Shown here piece by piece: positions 1 to 10,990 of a DNA stretch of 64,000 nucleotides; position 1 is the stretch's first letter, and every line of letters begins with the position of its first letter. The DNA comes from Plectrocnemia conspersa (Eukaryota; Arthropoda; Insecta; Trichoptera; Polycentropodidae). The translations under genes were made by a program, and so were the position numbers. The notes below the pieces were generated by a model, which saw only the letters and a list, made by a program, of their open reading frames with translations, was not told the DNA's origin and made no database searches. The DNA is taken from assembly GCA_009617715.1 (NCBI GenBank), contig VTFK01000353.1, positions 186,001 through 250,000 on the forward strand, given 5' to 3'.

Positions 1-629
1 ATTTTCTGACAATGAGCTTCTTTGACTCATATAAAATATCATATACATACAGTATAAAACAATATTTAGAGGAGAGCCCAACAAAAATGCGAGCCTTTTT
101 ACTGTCAAACATAAGTACTGTGATGTATTCTGTTGCAGTAACATCATATTTACATACTCATATAAACTCGTTTCGAAAGGTATGTTACTGCCATAGTCAC
201 GAGCTACAAATAACTATGCTTCGATATGCAGCTTAGCAGTATTATTACTAGCACTGTGTCTTTTATTTTTATATTTCCATATTTTCAATTTAATTACATA
301 ATAAGAAACCCCCAGAAATAATATGCGTAAGAAAAGCTAGTTAGCTAGTTAGTGCTGTCATATTTTAAGTGTCGAAAAACATGATTATGGCAGGACCATG
401 GCTGCTGAAAATAATATCTATCTCTAGCATTTATTTAGTTGTTCATTATTCGCACTGCTATTTCGCACGAGTGGATTTAAATAAGCACATCTTAAAAAAA
501 TACAAAGTGATAATTTTTCATTTTAATATTTTATAATACACGGAGTATTTATATATTATATTTTGACCTATTTGTCAGTGGTGTTTATTTTTATACAAGT
601 CAAAGTTATTAAGAATACAATGTTTAACT
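1..629. other. AT-rich spacer, nothing recognised
   Basis: AT-rich sequence with short chance open frames only. I see no repeat shared with the rest of the window and no motif cluster. Confidence 0.5.
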
Positions 630-1140
630 ATGTATTTAAATTGTAGTATTTTAGATAGACTAGGGCTAACGCAAAGAGGGAAGCGGATTCTTCTTTGGTG
701 TTTTTTGTCTCGATTGGCGTTGCTTCTCGCGGTTTATAGTTTGTACAACCTCTCGTGTATCTTTGTTTTAAAATCTCAGGTTCAAATTCTTGATGATGTT
801 GTCGGAAAGAAGTTAAAAATATACTTTAAATTTGTTAAAGTTTTCATGGGGGAGTTTTCGTGCTCGCCCACTATTCGCTGTAATGGTAAATCAAGAAGAT
901 TTTGAGGTATAATTAATTACATTTGTTGATTACAGTCTGATATCTCACTGGAATTTTGGTGACTGTTAAAGTTTAAATAAGTTGCAATAAACCTTATTTG
1001 TCATTTGAACCGTGTGATGCATTGCAAGATGCCAATCTTTTGGAACCTCTGACAGTCACTTATAAGATGGCACTTATTGGCCTAATACCGATAGATGGGC
1101 TTATGGCGCTTTTAAAGCATAATCAGTTTTATTCTCACGG
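630..1140. other. Higher-GC island, possible regulatory element
   Basis: This block is less AT-rich than its surroundings and has complex, non-repetitive sequence. An open frame at 630-905 on the + strand encodes a hydrophobic peptide I do not recognise and is probably chance. The second half contains AAGATGGC (YY1/PHO-like core) near 1064 and a TTATGGCGC stretch near 1102. I infer a conserved non-coding element from composition alone. Confidence 0.25.
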
Positions 1141-2879
1141 TCCGTTGCAATAAAAACTTTTAGAAATGTTTTGGTATCTGTTTTTTTTTTATTTTGCAGT
1201 TGGTTGTTGTGGACATGCTACTATTTGAACTTTACTGACGTACAAAAGTTTAACTTTTTTTAAAACAATAAATACATCATGGGCTTTATTCGACTTGTGA
1301 AAAGATTTTACTTATGGTTTAATTCTGAATCCACATCTTTACAAAGGCTTAAGTAAACTATATGCATATGATAAAAGATTAGGCTATGCGACTAGATTTT
1401 ATTTTAGTGAAATTTAAATAGTCAAATATATTTAAATATTGCTTATTTACAGCTTGGGTTCTTCTCAGACTTTGTATATGCATCTTAAAAATAATTATAA
1501 CTGAAATGTGTTTAAGACAGTAACCAAAGCAGTTTGTGTTCTTTTAACATTTTAAACGAAATATATATTAATTATTATAATAAAAGTTATTCGCGTTTTC
1601 CTGACACTGCATTATCTGTAAATTATTTTATAAAATTAACTTTGAAAGTAAGCTCCTAAGTTTACGTTAAATTGTCGACATTCATGAAAACTTGTCTACT
1701 TTTGAAATTGAAACGTTTAACTCCGTGAACTGCTTCTTGCGAAATTTTAACTTTTACGTTTAACGCCACACGTATATTGCGATATTATCTGAAATTTGTC
1801 GTAATATTTTATCCCATTTTATATGTATGATTGCCTACAATACTGACACGATTTCACGTAAAATAAAATACAAATAACACTGACAATTAAAATATTCAAT
1901 TATGCAGTAGTGTATAGATTTAATCTAGTGCTGTAATCGTACCGCCGGTAAATGACACAGGACTCACTATTATAGATGATAGATATTTGAAATGTAATGA
2001 TGATGATAATATGACGTGTTGAAACTACATAAAACATAATTTTTAACAAGTGAAAAGAACAAACTTGTGACAGTGTAAAAGTTTAATTGAATATACGTGT
2101 CGAATCCGATTGTTGCGTGCCGCTGCACTCTCGATACCGGAGTGTGTTGCACGATTAATTAATTAATTTATAAAGGTACTATGTGCGTGCCGAAAAGGTT
2201 TTTAAGGAGTAGTTGTTTTTTAACAGTGTATTTTTTTAGCATAGTCGAGTGTAATTTTTCGCACACGCCATACCGCGAGTTTTCAACAAAAAATAAAAGA
2301 GCTAGGCTAAGGCACGAATTGCTTACACGCATACCTAAGTAATGAGAATTTTCTTTCGAACGAAAATTACACCCTTAACGGGGGTGACCAATCGTCGTTA
2401 AGATTAGAGCTCAGATATATGAATTAATGAAAGAAATAAATATATAGTAAAAAATATATTTTCCTGTAGTTGTGGGTATTTTAGGAAACGATTTAGAATT
2501 AATTTAAGGCTCTGTGATGTGTTATTTATTATTTAAAGGCTTGTAATTTTAATTGCTGCTGATTAACAATTAAAATTTAGAATCATTATAAATAAACAAA
2601 ACGATAATTTATATTTCTTATGAACTACCATAAATGTTTAATTTATATTTACACTTCCTTCAAAAAAAATCACATTTGAAGGAAAAAACTTTTTTATACT
2701 TTTTAAATCACAGATAAAAAGACATACAGCTTGTACTTATTATAAGCATATTAAATATAAAATAAATTGTCATGGGCCGCATTAGGAATTTAATATTTAT
2801 TTTTGACTACATATTACTAATGAGTCGATTACAACTATACATTTAACACAAACAAATAACAATATTATATTATCCAAAA
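1141..2879. other. AT-rich spacer
   Basis: Mostly low-complexity A/T runs. Around 2,090-2,290 the sequence is briefly more complex, followed by TTAATTAATTAATT at about 2,155 and a near-palindrome around 2,348-2,368 (ATTTTC-TTTCGAA-style arms with one mismatch). No gene or repeat family member was recognised. Confidence 0.4.
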
Positions 2880-3970
2880 TGAAAACATTGAGCTTGTTTA
2901 TTTGATATCAGTGCAGCAATATCTGGTTTAATAAAGAAAGTAGCAATGCAAACAGTATTTTAAAGGTGCTCGTCAAAAATTTTTGATTAAATTTTACTTT
3001 TTGTGTGCTTCATACGGGAAAAAATAAACGTACTCTTCAAAAAAAGTCATAAACAAGGTATATTTTTAGAGGGGTATTTTTTATTATGCAGTTATTTACT
3101 TTTGTGAATTTAAGAAATAGATTTAAATAAATAATTCTTTAAATAGCATACCTGATTTTAAATCTATACATCAGTTAGTTCGCTAATATATAGATGTCAA
3201 CTAAGAGTAGAGTAGCAAATATTAAATAATAAAATGCAGGTTCAGTTTCTGAAATTTTTATACTTCAAATACTAATACAAAAATTTAATAATAAAAATAC
3301 TTTTATAATCATGTAATAAAAAAAAGCAATAAAAGCTGCATATTTTTAGCTGTTTACGTGATTTGTTCAGACAGTGCTTCGAAGTGAATTAATTTACTGT
3401 TCTTATTTTCATATAGTTACACTAATGGTTTAACTTTAAATGCCGTTGCTGTTTGAAACATTGAATTTATTAACTGATTTTCATCTTGAAGATTCAGGTG
3501 ATTTAAATCAGCAGTGATATCCACTAGAAATGTTAAATCTGACATTTTTTAATTAAAGTGCAGGTTTTCCTTTTGAATTTATGACTAGCGTAATTTTCTG
3601 CAGTAAATTAGTCTTTGGAGATAGTTACCAGAGGATTTAGCATTTTAAAATTATTGGTGATTTTTGATTTTTATTAGATATGTGATAATGACGATGTTTG
3701 ATATTGTCTATTTTAAACGTCACTCTATTGATGTAGAATGCATTGATACTTCCTGAAAATAAAATTATTGACTTCTTGCATCGGTATCAATTAGTTTCGC
3801 TAGTCTTTCTTTTATCCAACCATCAGTTACTACCTATATTAAAATGTCATGTTCAAGCAAAATCTTGCTAATGTTGCTTTTTCTGCATAGTACAAATCTG
3901 AAAAAATCATGCTTTTAAGTGTACAGGTAAGTTCTTTAGTAATATAAAATTGTTAAGATTAAGTTAAGTT
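2880..3970 (-). pseudogene. hAT transposase relic, ZBED/GTF2IRD2-like
   Basis: Decayed minus-strand remnant of the middle and C-terminal part of a hAT transposase of the type domesticated as ZBED5, FAM200 and GTF2IRD2. Visible anchors are: a CILHQ stretch near 3,745 corresponding to the family's HC-x-HR-x-L block; SDLTFLVDITADLNHLN at about 3,490-3,545, followed by ENQLINSMFQTATAFKVK, the family's usual 'FLVD-T-HLN-LN-LQGK' block; and the extreme C-terminus DEHL-stop-NTVCIATFFIKPDI followed by AALISNKQ at about 2,890-2,980, matching 'LTDEHL..LRIAT..KPDI..L..KQC'. Frameshifts and several stops separate the blocks; the N-terminal BED finger and first catalytic region were not seen. Terminal inverted repeats were not located, so the ends are those of the visible coding homology. 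The element is dead; a related but distinct relic lies at 17.8-19.1 kb. Confidence 0.75.
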
Positions 3971-4284
3971 ATTAAGTTACAAAAGAAATTAAAAATATTT
4001 TTTTTGCGTTGCAAAAAATATGTTTCATTTTTCCAACAAAAAATAGTCGCCAGTTTTTTTTTCAAAAAATGCTATTTTGTCATATATTTTTTTTATTTCA
4101 ACAATTTTATTAAAAAATCCATGGTAAAGAAAACAATCAAGATATTGGAATTCGTATTATTATTTTATTTTTGAACAATATTGGTATATTAGTTAGCGCT
4201 TGCATAATATGAAAATATAAATTATGAACTGTTTCATTATTATGTCTTTCGCCATTGTGTATATTATAAAAAAATTTTACAAAA
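3971..4284. other. AT-rich spacer
   Basis: A/T runs; possibly the eroded upstream part of the hAT relic on the minus strand, but no motif is readable. Confidence 0.4.
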
Positions 4285-4715
4285 CGTGTTTTTTTTGATA
4301 AAAATTAAACTTGTATGAATATTACACACGCTGCATTTTTTATATAGCTTCGTAAGAAAGGGTTGATCTGTGCCAGATGTTTGAAAATATGCATGATTTT
4401 TTAAAGCTTCTGAATAGAGGTCGGAAGTATTTGAATTGCAAAAAAATATTTACAGTTTTCCTAACAACTTATAAGAATCGGAATTGTAAAAATGAAGGGG
4501 TCTAAATAGAGTTACGCCATAAAATTAGTCAATCATCAAACTAAAATCTCGTTATTTAAGTAATCCAAAAATGTTTTTTATTTTAATTTTGTTCAAAATA
4601 TAAAAAACGTGAAGAAAAACAGCTGTTTTTAACCATTTTCTTTACGATTCGGGTATAACATGTAAGCCTGAAATTTCTTGACGTTCTTTAATCAATCGAA
4701 GTAGATCTGATTTGT
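4285..4715 (+). repeat. Dispersed repeat R2, copy 1
   Basis: One of four copies in the window (others at 23,590-24,170 on the minus strand, 38,090-38,470 and 46,480-46,935). Shared landmarks in order: GTGCCAGATG, then AATAGAGGTCGGAAGTAT, TTTTCCTAAC, AAATCTCGTT followed by a long T/A tract, TTACGATTCGGGTATAA and finally TCAATCGAAGTAGATC. Divergence among copies is high, so this is an old family. No terminal inverted repeats, target duplications or transposase were found; the class is unknown. The copies on both strands share enough landmarks to exclude chance. Confidence 0.7.
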
Positions 4716-5334
4716 AAATCTGATTTAGTTATTGATTATTCGCGTCTATTATAACAAGATATTTACCATAGTATGCTGTTTTATTATAATCACATATTAT
4801 ATATATCATATATTTTTTTATTTATTAAAATTTATAGAAAATACTCGAGAAAATCGAAAAGCTCAAATGAGAATTTTATTTTTTTGTGAAATAGAAAAAC
4901 ACTTACATATTAAAAATAGTAAAAAAACTATAAAAATGCATTTAAAAAACAGCAAAAAAACTGAAAACAACATCAGAAGTGTATGAGGATAAAGTAATGT
5001 AACTTTTGCTTGTAAAAATTTGATAAGAAAAAATCAGATAAATTTATGAAATCTAACTATTACTTCACATCAATTAATTTATTTGCCTTTTTATGTATAT
5101 TTTATAATTATAGAGTAATCTAATAAGCATGGTTATTATTTTATAATATTTTTATAGGATAATTGTATATATAAATATACAGAATAATATTTAAAACGTT
5201 TAAAGCAATTTTAACGCTCAAGTATAACACAATATTTTCATATGAAATATTTTATAAAGTGAATATATCACAATATTTTCATATGAAATATTTCAACAAA
5301 ATAAATTTCAATTTAAAAGCTTCTTATATAGGTT
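4716..5334. other. AT-rich spacer
   Basis: Low-complexity. A lysine-rich open frame (4,732-4,986) reflects A-runs, not a gene. Contains the 25-bp direct repeat listed separately. Confidence 0.5.
5228..5293. repeat. 25-bp direct duplication of a near-palindrome
   Basis: The sequence CACAATATTTTCATATGAAA plus five further bases occurs identically at 5,228-5,252 and 5,269-5,293. Each copy is itself almost palindromic around CATATG. A local duplication with a 41-bp period. Confidence 0.85.
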
Positions 5335-5425
5335 GCGTTCCCTTGCCACCTGATTGTAAGCGACTAAGGTTGTAACAGTTAAGAGTTTCAGAGTAAGCTC
5401 ACTAGGGAATGGATTACAACGCAGG
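5335..5425 (+). repeat. Relic of a lepidopteran CCACCTGATGGTAAG-type repeat
   Basis: CCACCTGATTGTAAGCG at 5,346-5,362 is one or two substitutions away from the CCACCTGATGGTAAGYG motif that I know as a very common interspersed sequence in moth and butterfly genomes. Downstream sequence has diverged. Identification is by one motif only. Confidence 0.4.
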
Positions 5426-5440
5426 TGTTTTCTATTATGC

Positions 5441-5473
5441 GTTAGATTGTATGTATGATACATACAATCTAAC
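5441..5473. repeat. Perfect palindrome, 15-bp arms
   Basis: GTTAGATTGTATGTA, a 3-nt TGA spacer, and its exact reverse complement. Such short-loop perfect inverted repeats usually arise by template switching during replication. Confidence 0.9.
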
Positions 5474-5891
5474 TATCTTGCGACATTTTCAATTTTTATT
5501 ATGCGTTAACTATCGTGTTTTTGTATGCAGTTATTGTCATAATGACTTAGCTTGACTTTGATAGTAGAAAATCTCAGTAAACTTTTCTTATTAGTAAATC
5601 TTTCAAAATAAAATCTAGAAAATATTAATATATAATGAAATAAATAATAATTTACATATAACACATACATTTTTATTTAATGTGTGTTTATTCTACATAA
5701 TATATTTCCCATAATATTAGATAAATATTTATTATATAACAAATTGAATTTTTTTTAATGTTGGGCCTTTAACCTATTTTATTAAATCTTGTTGAATTTT
5801 TCAATTTCAGTTCATTAGTATGTAATGTAATGTAATATATAACTTTAGCAAATGCTGATAATTTTTTTTAAATTATTTATTATTGATTCTT
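5474..5891. other. AT-rich spacer
   Basis: Nothing recognised apart from a second ATTATGCGTTA near 5,497, repeating the bases just before the palindrome at 5,441. Confidence 0.5.
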
Positions 5892-5923
5892 GATTGGCAT
5901 AAAAGCTCGCTTTTATGCCAATC
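5892..5923. repeat. Perfect palindrome, 15-bp arms, 2-nt spacer
   Basis: GATTGGCATAAAAGC, TC, then the exact reverse complement ending at 5,923. It stands at the left edge of the higher-complexity block that follows. Confidence 0.9.
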
Positions 5924-6420
5924 TATTCCATGAACAGAATTTCACCACGATTTTTCACTTTTATCGAGTGCCTCCATTTGTCAAATCCTGTCATGGGAAT
6001 ACGTACAAATATAATATGTACTATGTATTACAAAACAATATTTTTTCTTCTCTTTGGTATGTATTTTGCCAGATTTTTTCTCTCTTCTACATCATAAATA
6101 ACGAGTTATACGGTTTTATTCGTGACGTCACTGGATACGAAACACGGATCCGCGGAGCAGAAAAGAAATATGCTTCGGCGACTTTAAGTAATGCTAACAA
6201 TTTTTCATGCGAACAAATATCAGATGATTACGCCGATTTTAGTTTTCCTTTTATATGCTCTTCGTTGTTCCCTTTCATGTATTTATATACCCTTTTATAT
6301 TCGCCTCAAGTTGATACTTATTACACGGCCTTTATCCGGATATTAAATTTTCTAGATTTTCCTTATATACGCACCGACAAAATACACAATTTATTAAAGG
6401 ACTATAGACATCAAAGCTAA
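5924..6420 (+). other. Complex island with long open frame and CRE-like site
   Basis: An open frame runs to the stop at 6,418-6,420 (176 codons if a TTG at 5,890 is used; the first internal ATG is much later). Its aromatic-rich product shows no motif I recognise, so I do not call a gene. GTGACGTCAC at 6,122-6,131 is a perfect 10-bp palindrome containing the CREB/ATF consensus. GC is visibly higher in 6,110-6,340 than around it. Best guess: a non-coding regulatory element that happens to be open. Confidence 0.3.
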
Positions 6421-8666
6421 ACAAAAATGAAAGTAATGCGTAGTTTGGTATTCGCTAATTCATTCAAGAGAAGTTATTTTCAACCTATGAACAATATTTT
6501 CTGATACGTCCTATAAAATTACAAAAAAGCTGTAGAATTGCGCTTGTTATGTTTAAGAATGCTATTCACTGAACAGTAACGATCGTTCATACAAAATATT
6601 TTTAATTAAAAAAATTGAGAAGCAATGTTTAGAAATTGCAATTTAATTGTTGCACATATACTTAATACAATTTATTTATTGTTCTTATACAATATTTTAG
6701 TATTACGTAATATTTAAAATTCACGAACAATAGTTTTTATTTATTAATACATATTTTATTTACAAATATCGTATCTATAGTTACGATGTTTTTAATTAGC
6801 TGCTGCATACCTGAACGGTCGCCACTTCCATTGTTAAAAACCGTCATTCGTACACAATGAACAATACTGTCATTCTTAGAACGTTTTCAATGCACCTATT
6901 CAATGGAAAGTGCTAAAATGGCACAGTAACGTTTAACAAATCTCAACAGGTAATCAACATGAAGCAATGTTTACCTGTGTCATTTGTAAAAAAAATAAAG
7001 ATTCTCAAACTTGAATATTTTTTAAATGATGTAATATTGTAATCGCGGGTCGTATAAATAAAATATGTTTATTTAGTTAGGAGTTTTAAAATTAAAAGAT
7101 TAAACTCAATGTTATATGGTCTAGGTAGTAAGTGTAAAATAAAATACACGGTTTAATTTTGCAAATCCTTGACTGCAACGAACGTTGCAAGATGCAGCAT
7201 CCCAAAGGAGTTAGCGTATTACGTCAGAAAGTGAAATGGCTAAGATAAACTGCGCAAATAAGCTACAGTTCTGACTTTTTAAGATTAAAAATGATGTATT
7301 ATGTTTTTAATAAATATTTGTTGTATATAGTTGGTCGAATCAAATCATATTTTATAATAAAAAAATATTGGGTTTAACGCAATCTTAATTAATATAATTG
7401 ATATATTAAATATATTTTAATGTGATTTATTTTTATTTACCATGTCCATTACTTTGCCAATATATTATTGGTAGAAAGTGTTTTATTATATTACCCATAC
7501 AATAATCACGATCGTATTTATCGCACATAACAAATCAACCCTTAAAATATTAACCGCGAGATAAGGTCATTCAATCGTGACGCTCGGTTTTGTAATGGTT
7601 CGTTTTGTGTTTTGTGTAATTTTATTTTATTTTCTACGCTACTGAATCGTAAAAATATCACGACCGAAACTATTACGCGGACAGTAAAGTGCCTCGTCAG
7701 ATTTGTGGCAGATAAAGACCAAATAAAAAAGGAGAACGAGCACCGTTGCCGTCGTTATTTGTTAAATTGAGCGCACAAAGCACTACAAGTATTAAATTCG
7801 TCAAAAAATGACACCAGCAATTTCACGTATCATTAAATGACAATATTTGTAATAATTAAAATTTTATTGAGAAAATAAATAAAAATCGTAAAATACATAT
7901 ACAGTATTTTCTAATGATATGCTAGCTAGAAAACAGCAATTATCCGATAATAACTATAAATTTTGATTTGATTTTAATATATGTATAATATATTTAATAT
8001 GCATACATTTTTTTAAATTTATTTATAAAAATCTGTGATTCTCGTTTGCTTTTATTAATCTCTTAATAGTTTTCAAATATCAGTACCAATTTTTCTAAGA
8101 GATTTTATATCGCTATATACCGTCTGGTATAAATATAGTCCAGTAAGGTTTCAAACAGAAGTCATTGCCGTCTTATGACTAATGTAATTGTTAGTATTTT
8201 CTTCACTTGTATTCTCACTTTCACTTCCATTCTATTCTGTGATAATACAAAACGATAAACGTATTATTTAATCATTGAATCGCGATTAAACTACTCTTTA
8301 ATGTTTTCCCGATCAACATTTTTCTACAATCTGAATATTTCAGATATATCATTTGTCTCAGTCTCTTCAGAATTCAATACATCTATTTATATGTTAGAAA
8401 GAATCTTTCTTTATTATCGAACAAGTGTTACTGGCTTTACTTTCAACCAATATTGTGCTATTGCATATAGCATTCAATGTCGTTATTCTTTTCCAGAAAT
8501 TTAAGCGATCATCTTCTTAAGCGAGAGTTTTAGATAAAACCGTATTATTGATGATCTTGGTTAATGGGTTAAATAAAACTTGTAACATTAGACAGTGAAA
8601 AAATTGCATAGATAAGAACATTATTTGTTTTCAATATGTTTTTATTCAAGTGAGAAGGAGTATTGA
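6421..8666. other. AT-rich spacer with one small complex block
   Basis: Mainly A/T-rich. Two stretches, about 6,780-6,950 and 7,550-7,780, are more complex and could be regulatory. The minus strand of 8,160-8,530 has scattered peptide fragments weakly reminiscent of a transposase, but nothing I can assign. Confidence 0.35.
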
Positions 8667-8806
8667 CTATTAACTAGGGATTCTGAAGTCTCGGGTTTTT
8701 TCGATTCCCGGGACTCGAGACCAAAATTTTTAAAGTCCCGGGAATTCCCGGGACTCGAGACTTTGATTATTTTTCGTATAATCATGAAAAAAAATTATGT
8801 TAAAAA

Positions 8807-8878
8807 ATTAACTTATTATTATTAACTTTAATTAACTTATTATTATTAACTTTAATTAATTTATTATTATTAACTTAT
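8807..8878. repeat. Three 24-bp tandem units inside the hAT element
   Basis: Three consecutive units of ATTAACTTATTATTATTAAC plus TTTA, the third with one or two changes. Located between the subterminal repeats and the transposase 3' end. Confidence 0.85.
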
Positions 8879-9013
8879 ATTATTTGTGTTATAAGTACGA
8901 TAGGTGAAAATTTATTGAAACAATTTAAAAACACTTTATTCGATATTTATTTAAATTTAATTTATTACAATTTTTTTAATCGAAATATTTATATCAATAT
9001 TAAGTTAAAACCT

Positions 9014-9690
9014 TTACTTTTGTAAGAAAAAATATGTTTTTAAAAACACCAAGGCGTTTAATGATGAATCACATAGCCTGTTCCTGGTTTTTGTGGCAAA
9101 TATTCCAGATGTAGAAAAAACTCTCTCGCTTTCTGTAGATGTTGGCTTAATTGTAAGCAATGATTTGAATAAAAGCTCTAGATTCGGAGTTCGCTTGATA
9201 GTTGAATCTAATATCTGAAACTCCTTTTTAAAGTTAATTTTTTTATTTCTAGTCGTTGAAATATTTTGGTGGTTCGTGCGACAGAGTTGTGTTGATTTCA
9301 AATATTTTTTTAAAAGGAAATTAACAATAATTTCGGAAGTTAATAAAGTGACATCTCGACGACTTAGAGCTTCAACTGCCAGTTTTATAGGAGTGAGTAC
9401 TTCACAAATATTTTCCAATACGTGAATGTTCGATTCATTCCAAATTTGGCCGATGCCAAAATCAATTAATGATTTTCTAATGCAATTTCGTAACTTTCAA
9501 AATCTCGAGATTATGGGTAATAAGGAATTCCACCTTGTCTTCATATCGAGAGATAAATTAAGCTCGACATCAAATTCGCTCTTTACATATTTTTCTAAAA
9601 TTGCACTTCGGAAAGTCTCGAGTCCCGGGTTATTAATTTTTAAATTCCCGGGACTCGAGACAGCAAAAAATCTTTGAATTCTCGGGAATA
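9014..9690 (-). pseudogene. hAT transposase C-terminal remnant
   Basis: One minus-strand frame is open from the element's right end to the stop at 9,014 except for a TGA at 9,497-9,499. Upstream of it, LSLDMKTRWNS is the conserved 'D-K-TRWNS' block preceding the hAT dimerisation region. After it, TSTESERVFSTSGIFATK and RNRLCDSSLNALVFLKTY form a textbook hATC dimerisation domain (SERVFS, then NRL, then LVFLK). The N-terminal zinc finger and first two catalytic aspartates are absent because of the internal deletion. The frame is well preserved, implying a fairly recent loss or recent insertion. No function remains in cis. Confidence 0.9.
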
Positions 9691-9730
9691 AATTCCCGGT
9701 TTGTCTCGACACAGAATCCCTACTATTAAC

Positions 9731-10550
9731 ACTACTGCTTTGTGTGACAACCATATATGTTATTAATTAAAAAAAATGTTATTACTTATATGTAATGATT
9801 CTTTTCACTAAACTCAGTTGGTAAAATATCAGTTTAAGTATATTAAATACTAAATAATAGATATCTTTAGTTAAAGTATAAAAAAATTTGAATTCTGCAT
9901 AAGATTATAATTAATAAAGGTAATTTCTCAACTATATTGAGTAATATAATAATGAAATGTAAGACTATCTATTGTATTTAGACTGTAAAAAAGTAAATAG
10001 TAAGTTCTAGCTTAGTTTATTATAAATCTGTTTTTCTCTAGCCAAAATGTAAGACCTGACAAAACATATTCGATTGTATATTTTATTAAAGGTCTGTGGA
10101 ATTAATATTTATAAAGTTTTTATTTACTATGCTATTTATATAAACATCATATTTATCTGTCGTAAATAATAATCTGCTAGACCTTACATGATACATATTG
10201 TCTGCGATGCCTAGATTGTGGCCAAATAGCGCTCCCCACAGTACGCCTTACCTAGCAAATATTTAACTGCGAAATTAAACTTGGAAAAGAGGAAGAGACC
10301 TTAGCATTGGCAAATGTTTGAATGTTTCCAGAGTATCATCTAGCTTGTGGCCAAATTATTGGTATACATAGTAATCTGTCACTCATTTTTATTTAGAATT
10401 AATGATTCACAATCTGTTTTTTCAAACAGATTTCACACCCATTAAAATAATACGATTACATTAAAAAATATAGAGAGAAAGAGTTTAAATTAAACTTGAT
10501 TTTATTATATATAGCAATAAAAATTCACAAGTCAATAGACATTTGGCAAA
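9731..10550. other. AT-rich spacer with a spaced direct repeat
   Basis: Mostly A/T. CCTAGATTGTGGCCAAATA (10,210-10,228) recurs as TCTAGCTTGTGGCCAAATT (10,339-10,357), 16 of 19 bases alike, flanking a somewhat more complex block. Its origin is unknown; the GCCAAATAG core resembles the left end of repeat R1 but the similarity stops there. Confidence 0.4.
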
Positions 10551-10990
10551 AAAGTCAAGCCGTGAAATGACCCGAGCGACGAACGCATTATGGGATGTTC
10601 CGCGTTCGAATTCGCCGTGACTTATCTCGTGGACCGAAAATGGTTTTGCTCTGAATAACAAGCACAGGCGCCGCGATGCGTGGCGCTCCTTAAATTGTGA
10701 ATTTTTATGGCGGGGCCCCGGGGCTACGCCCTCGTTAGCGGGCCCCGTAATTCGAGGCGTTTAGATAAAAGCGACAAATACCGTATACTCCGTCACGGCC
10801 GTTGAACAACAAATGCCAGACGTACAAGATGAGATAATGGTTCAGACGCTTTTATTCCTTTAGCCCGAGAAGACTTGATAATGAAGCGTCGGGGGTCCGA
10901 ATCCGATTTGCGTTGAGGTCGTAAATGTGCTAAATCAAAATGAACACGTGCTCTACAAGCGTGTTTGGGCGTGATTGCTCATTGTGTGCT
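10551..10990. other. GC-rich island, possible regulatory element
   Basis: The most GC-rich patch in the window. CGGGGCCC at 10,711-10,718 pairs with GGGCCCCG at 10,740-10,747 around a 21-nt loop. TTTTATGGCGG just before it resembles an Abd-B/Cdx-type homeodomain site. Both strands contain stops in every frame over the full length. I infer a conserved non-coding element. Confidence 0.35.

Larger units (their letters stand above)
8667..9730 (-). mobile_element. Short hAT element with TIRs and 8-bp target duplication
   Basis: The element occupies 8,675-9,722 and is flanked by an exact 8-bp direct repeat, CTATTAAC (8,667-8,674 and 9,723-9,730), the duplication length diagnostic of hAT insertion. 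The termini are perfect 11-bp inverted repeats, TAGGGATTCTG and CAGAATCCCTA. Just inside both ends lie four copies of the strongly GC-rich block GTCTCGAGTCCCGGG or its complement (8,706-8,721, 8,746-8,761, 9,615-9,629, 9,646-9,661), presumably transposase-binding subterminal repeats. The interior carries the C-terminal part of a transposase on the minus strand. At about 1.05 kb the element is far shorter than an autonomous hAT, so it is an internally deleted, non-autonomous copy. Confidence 0.93.

Noticed and set aside
5890..6420. 176-codon protein-coding gene
   Set aside because: Starts at a TTG, has no early ATG, no recognisable domain and overlaps a palindrome; coding status unsupported.
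8160..8530. Further transposase relic on the minus strand
   Set aside because: Peptide scraps suggestive of hAT or piggyBac but no conserved block could be identified.
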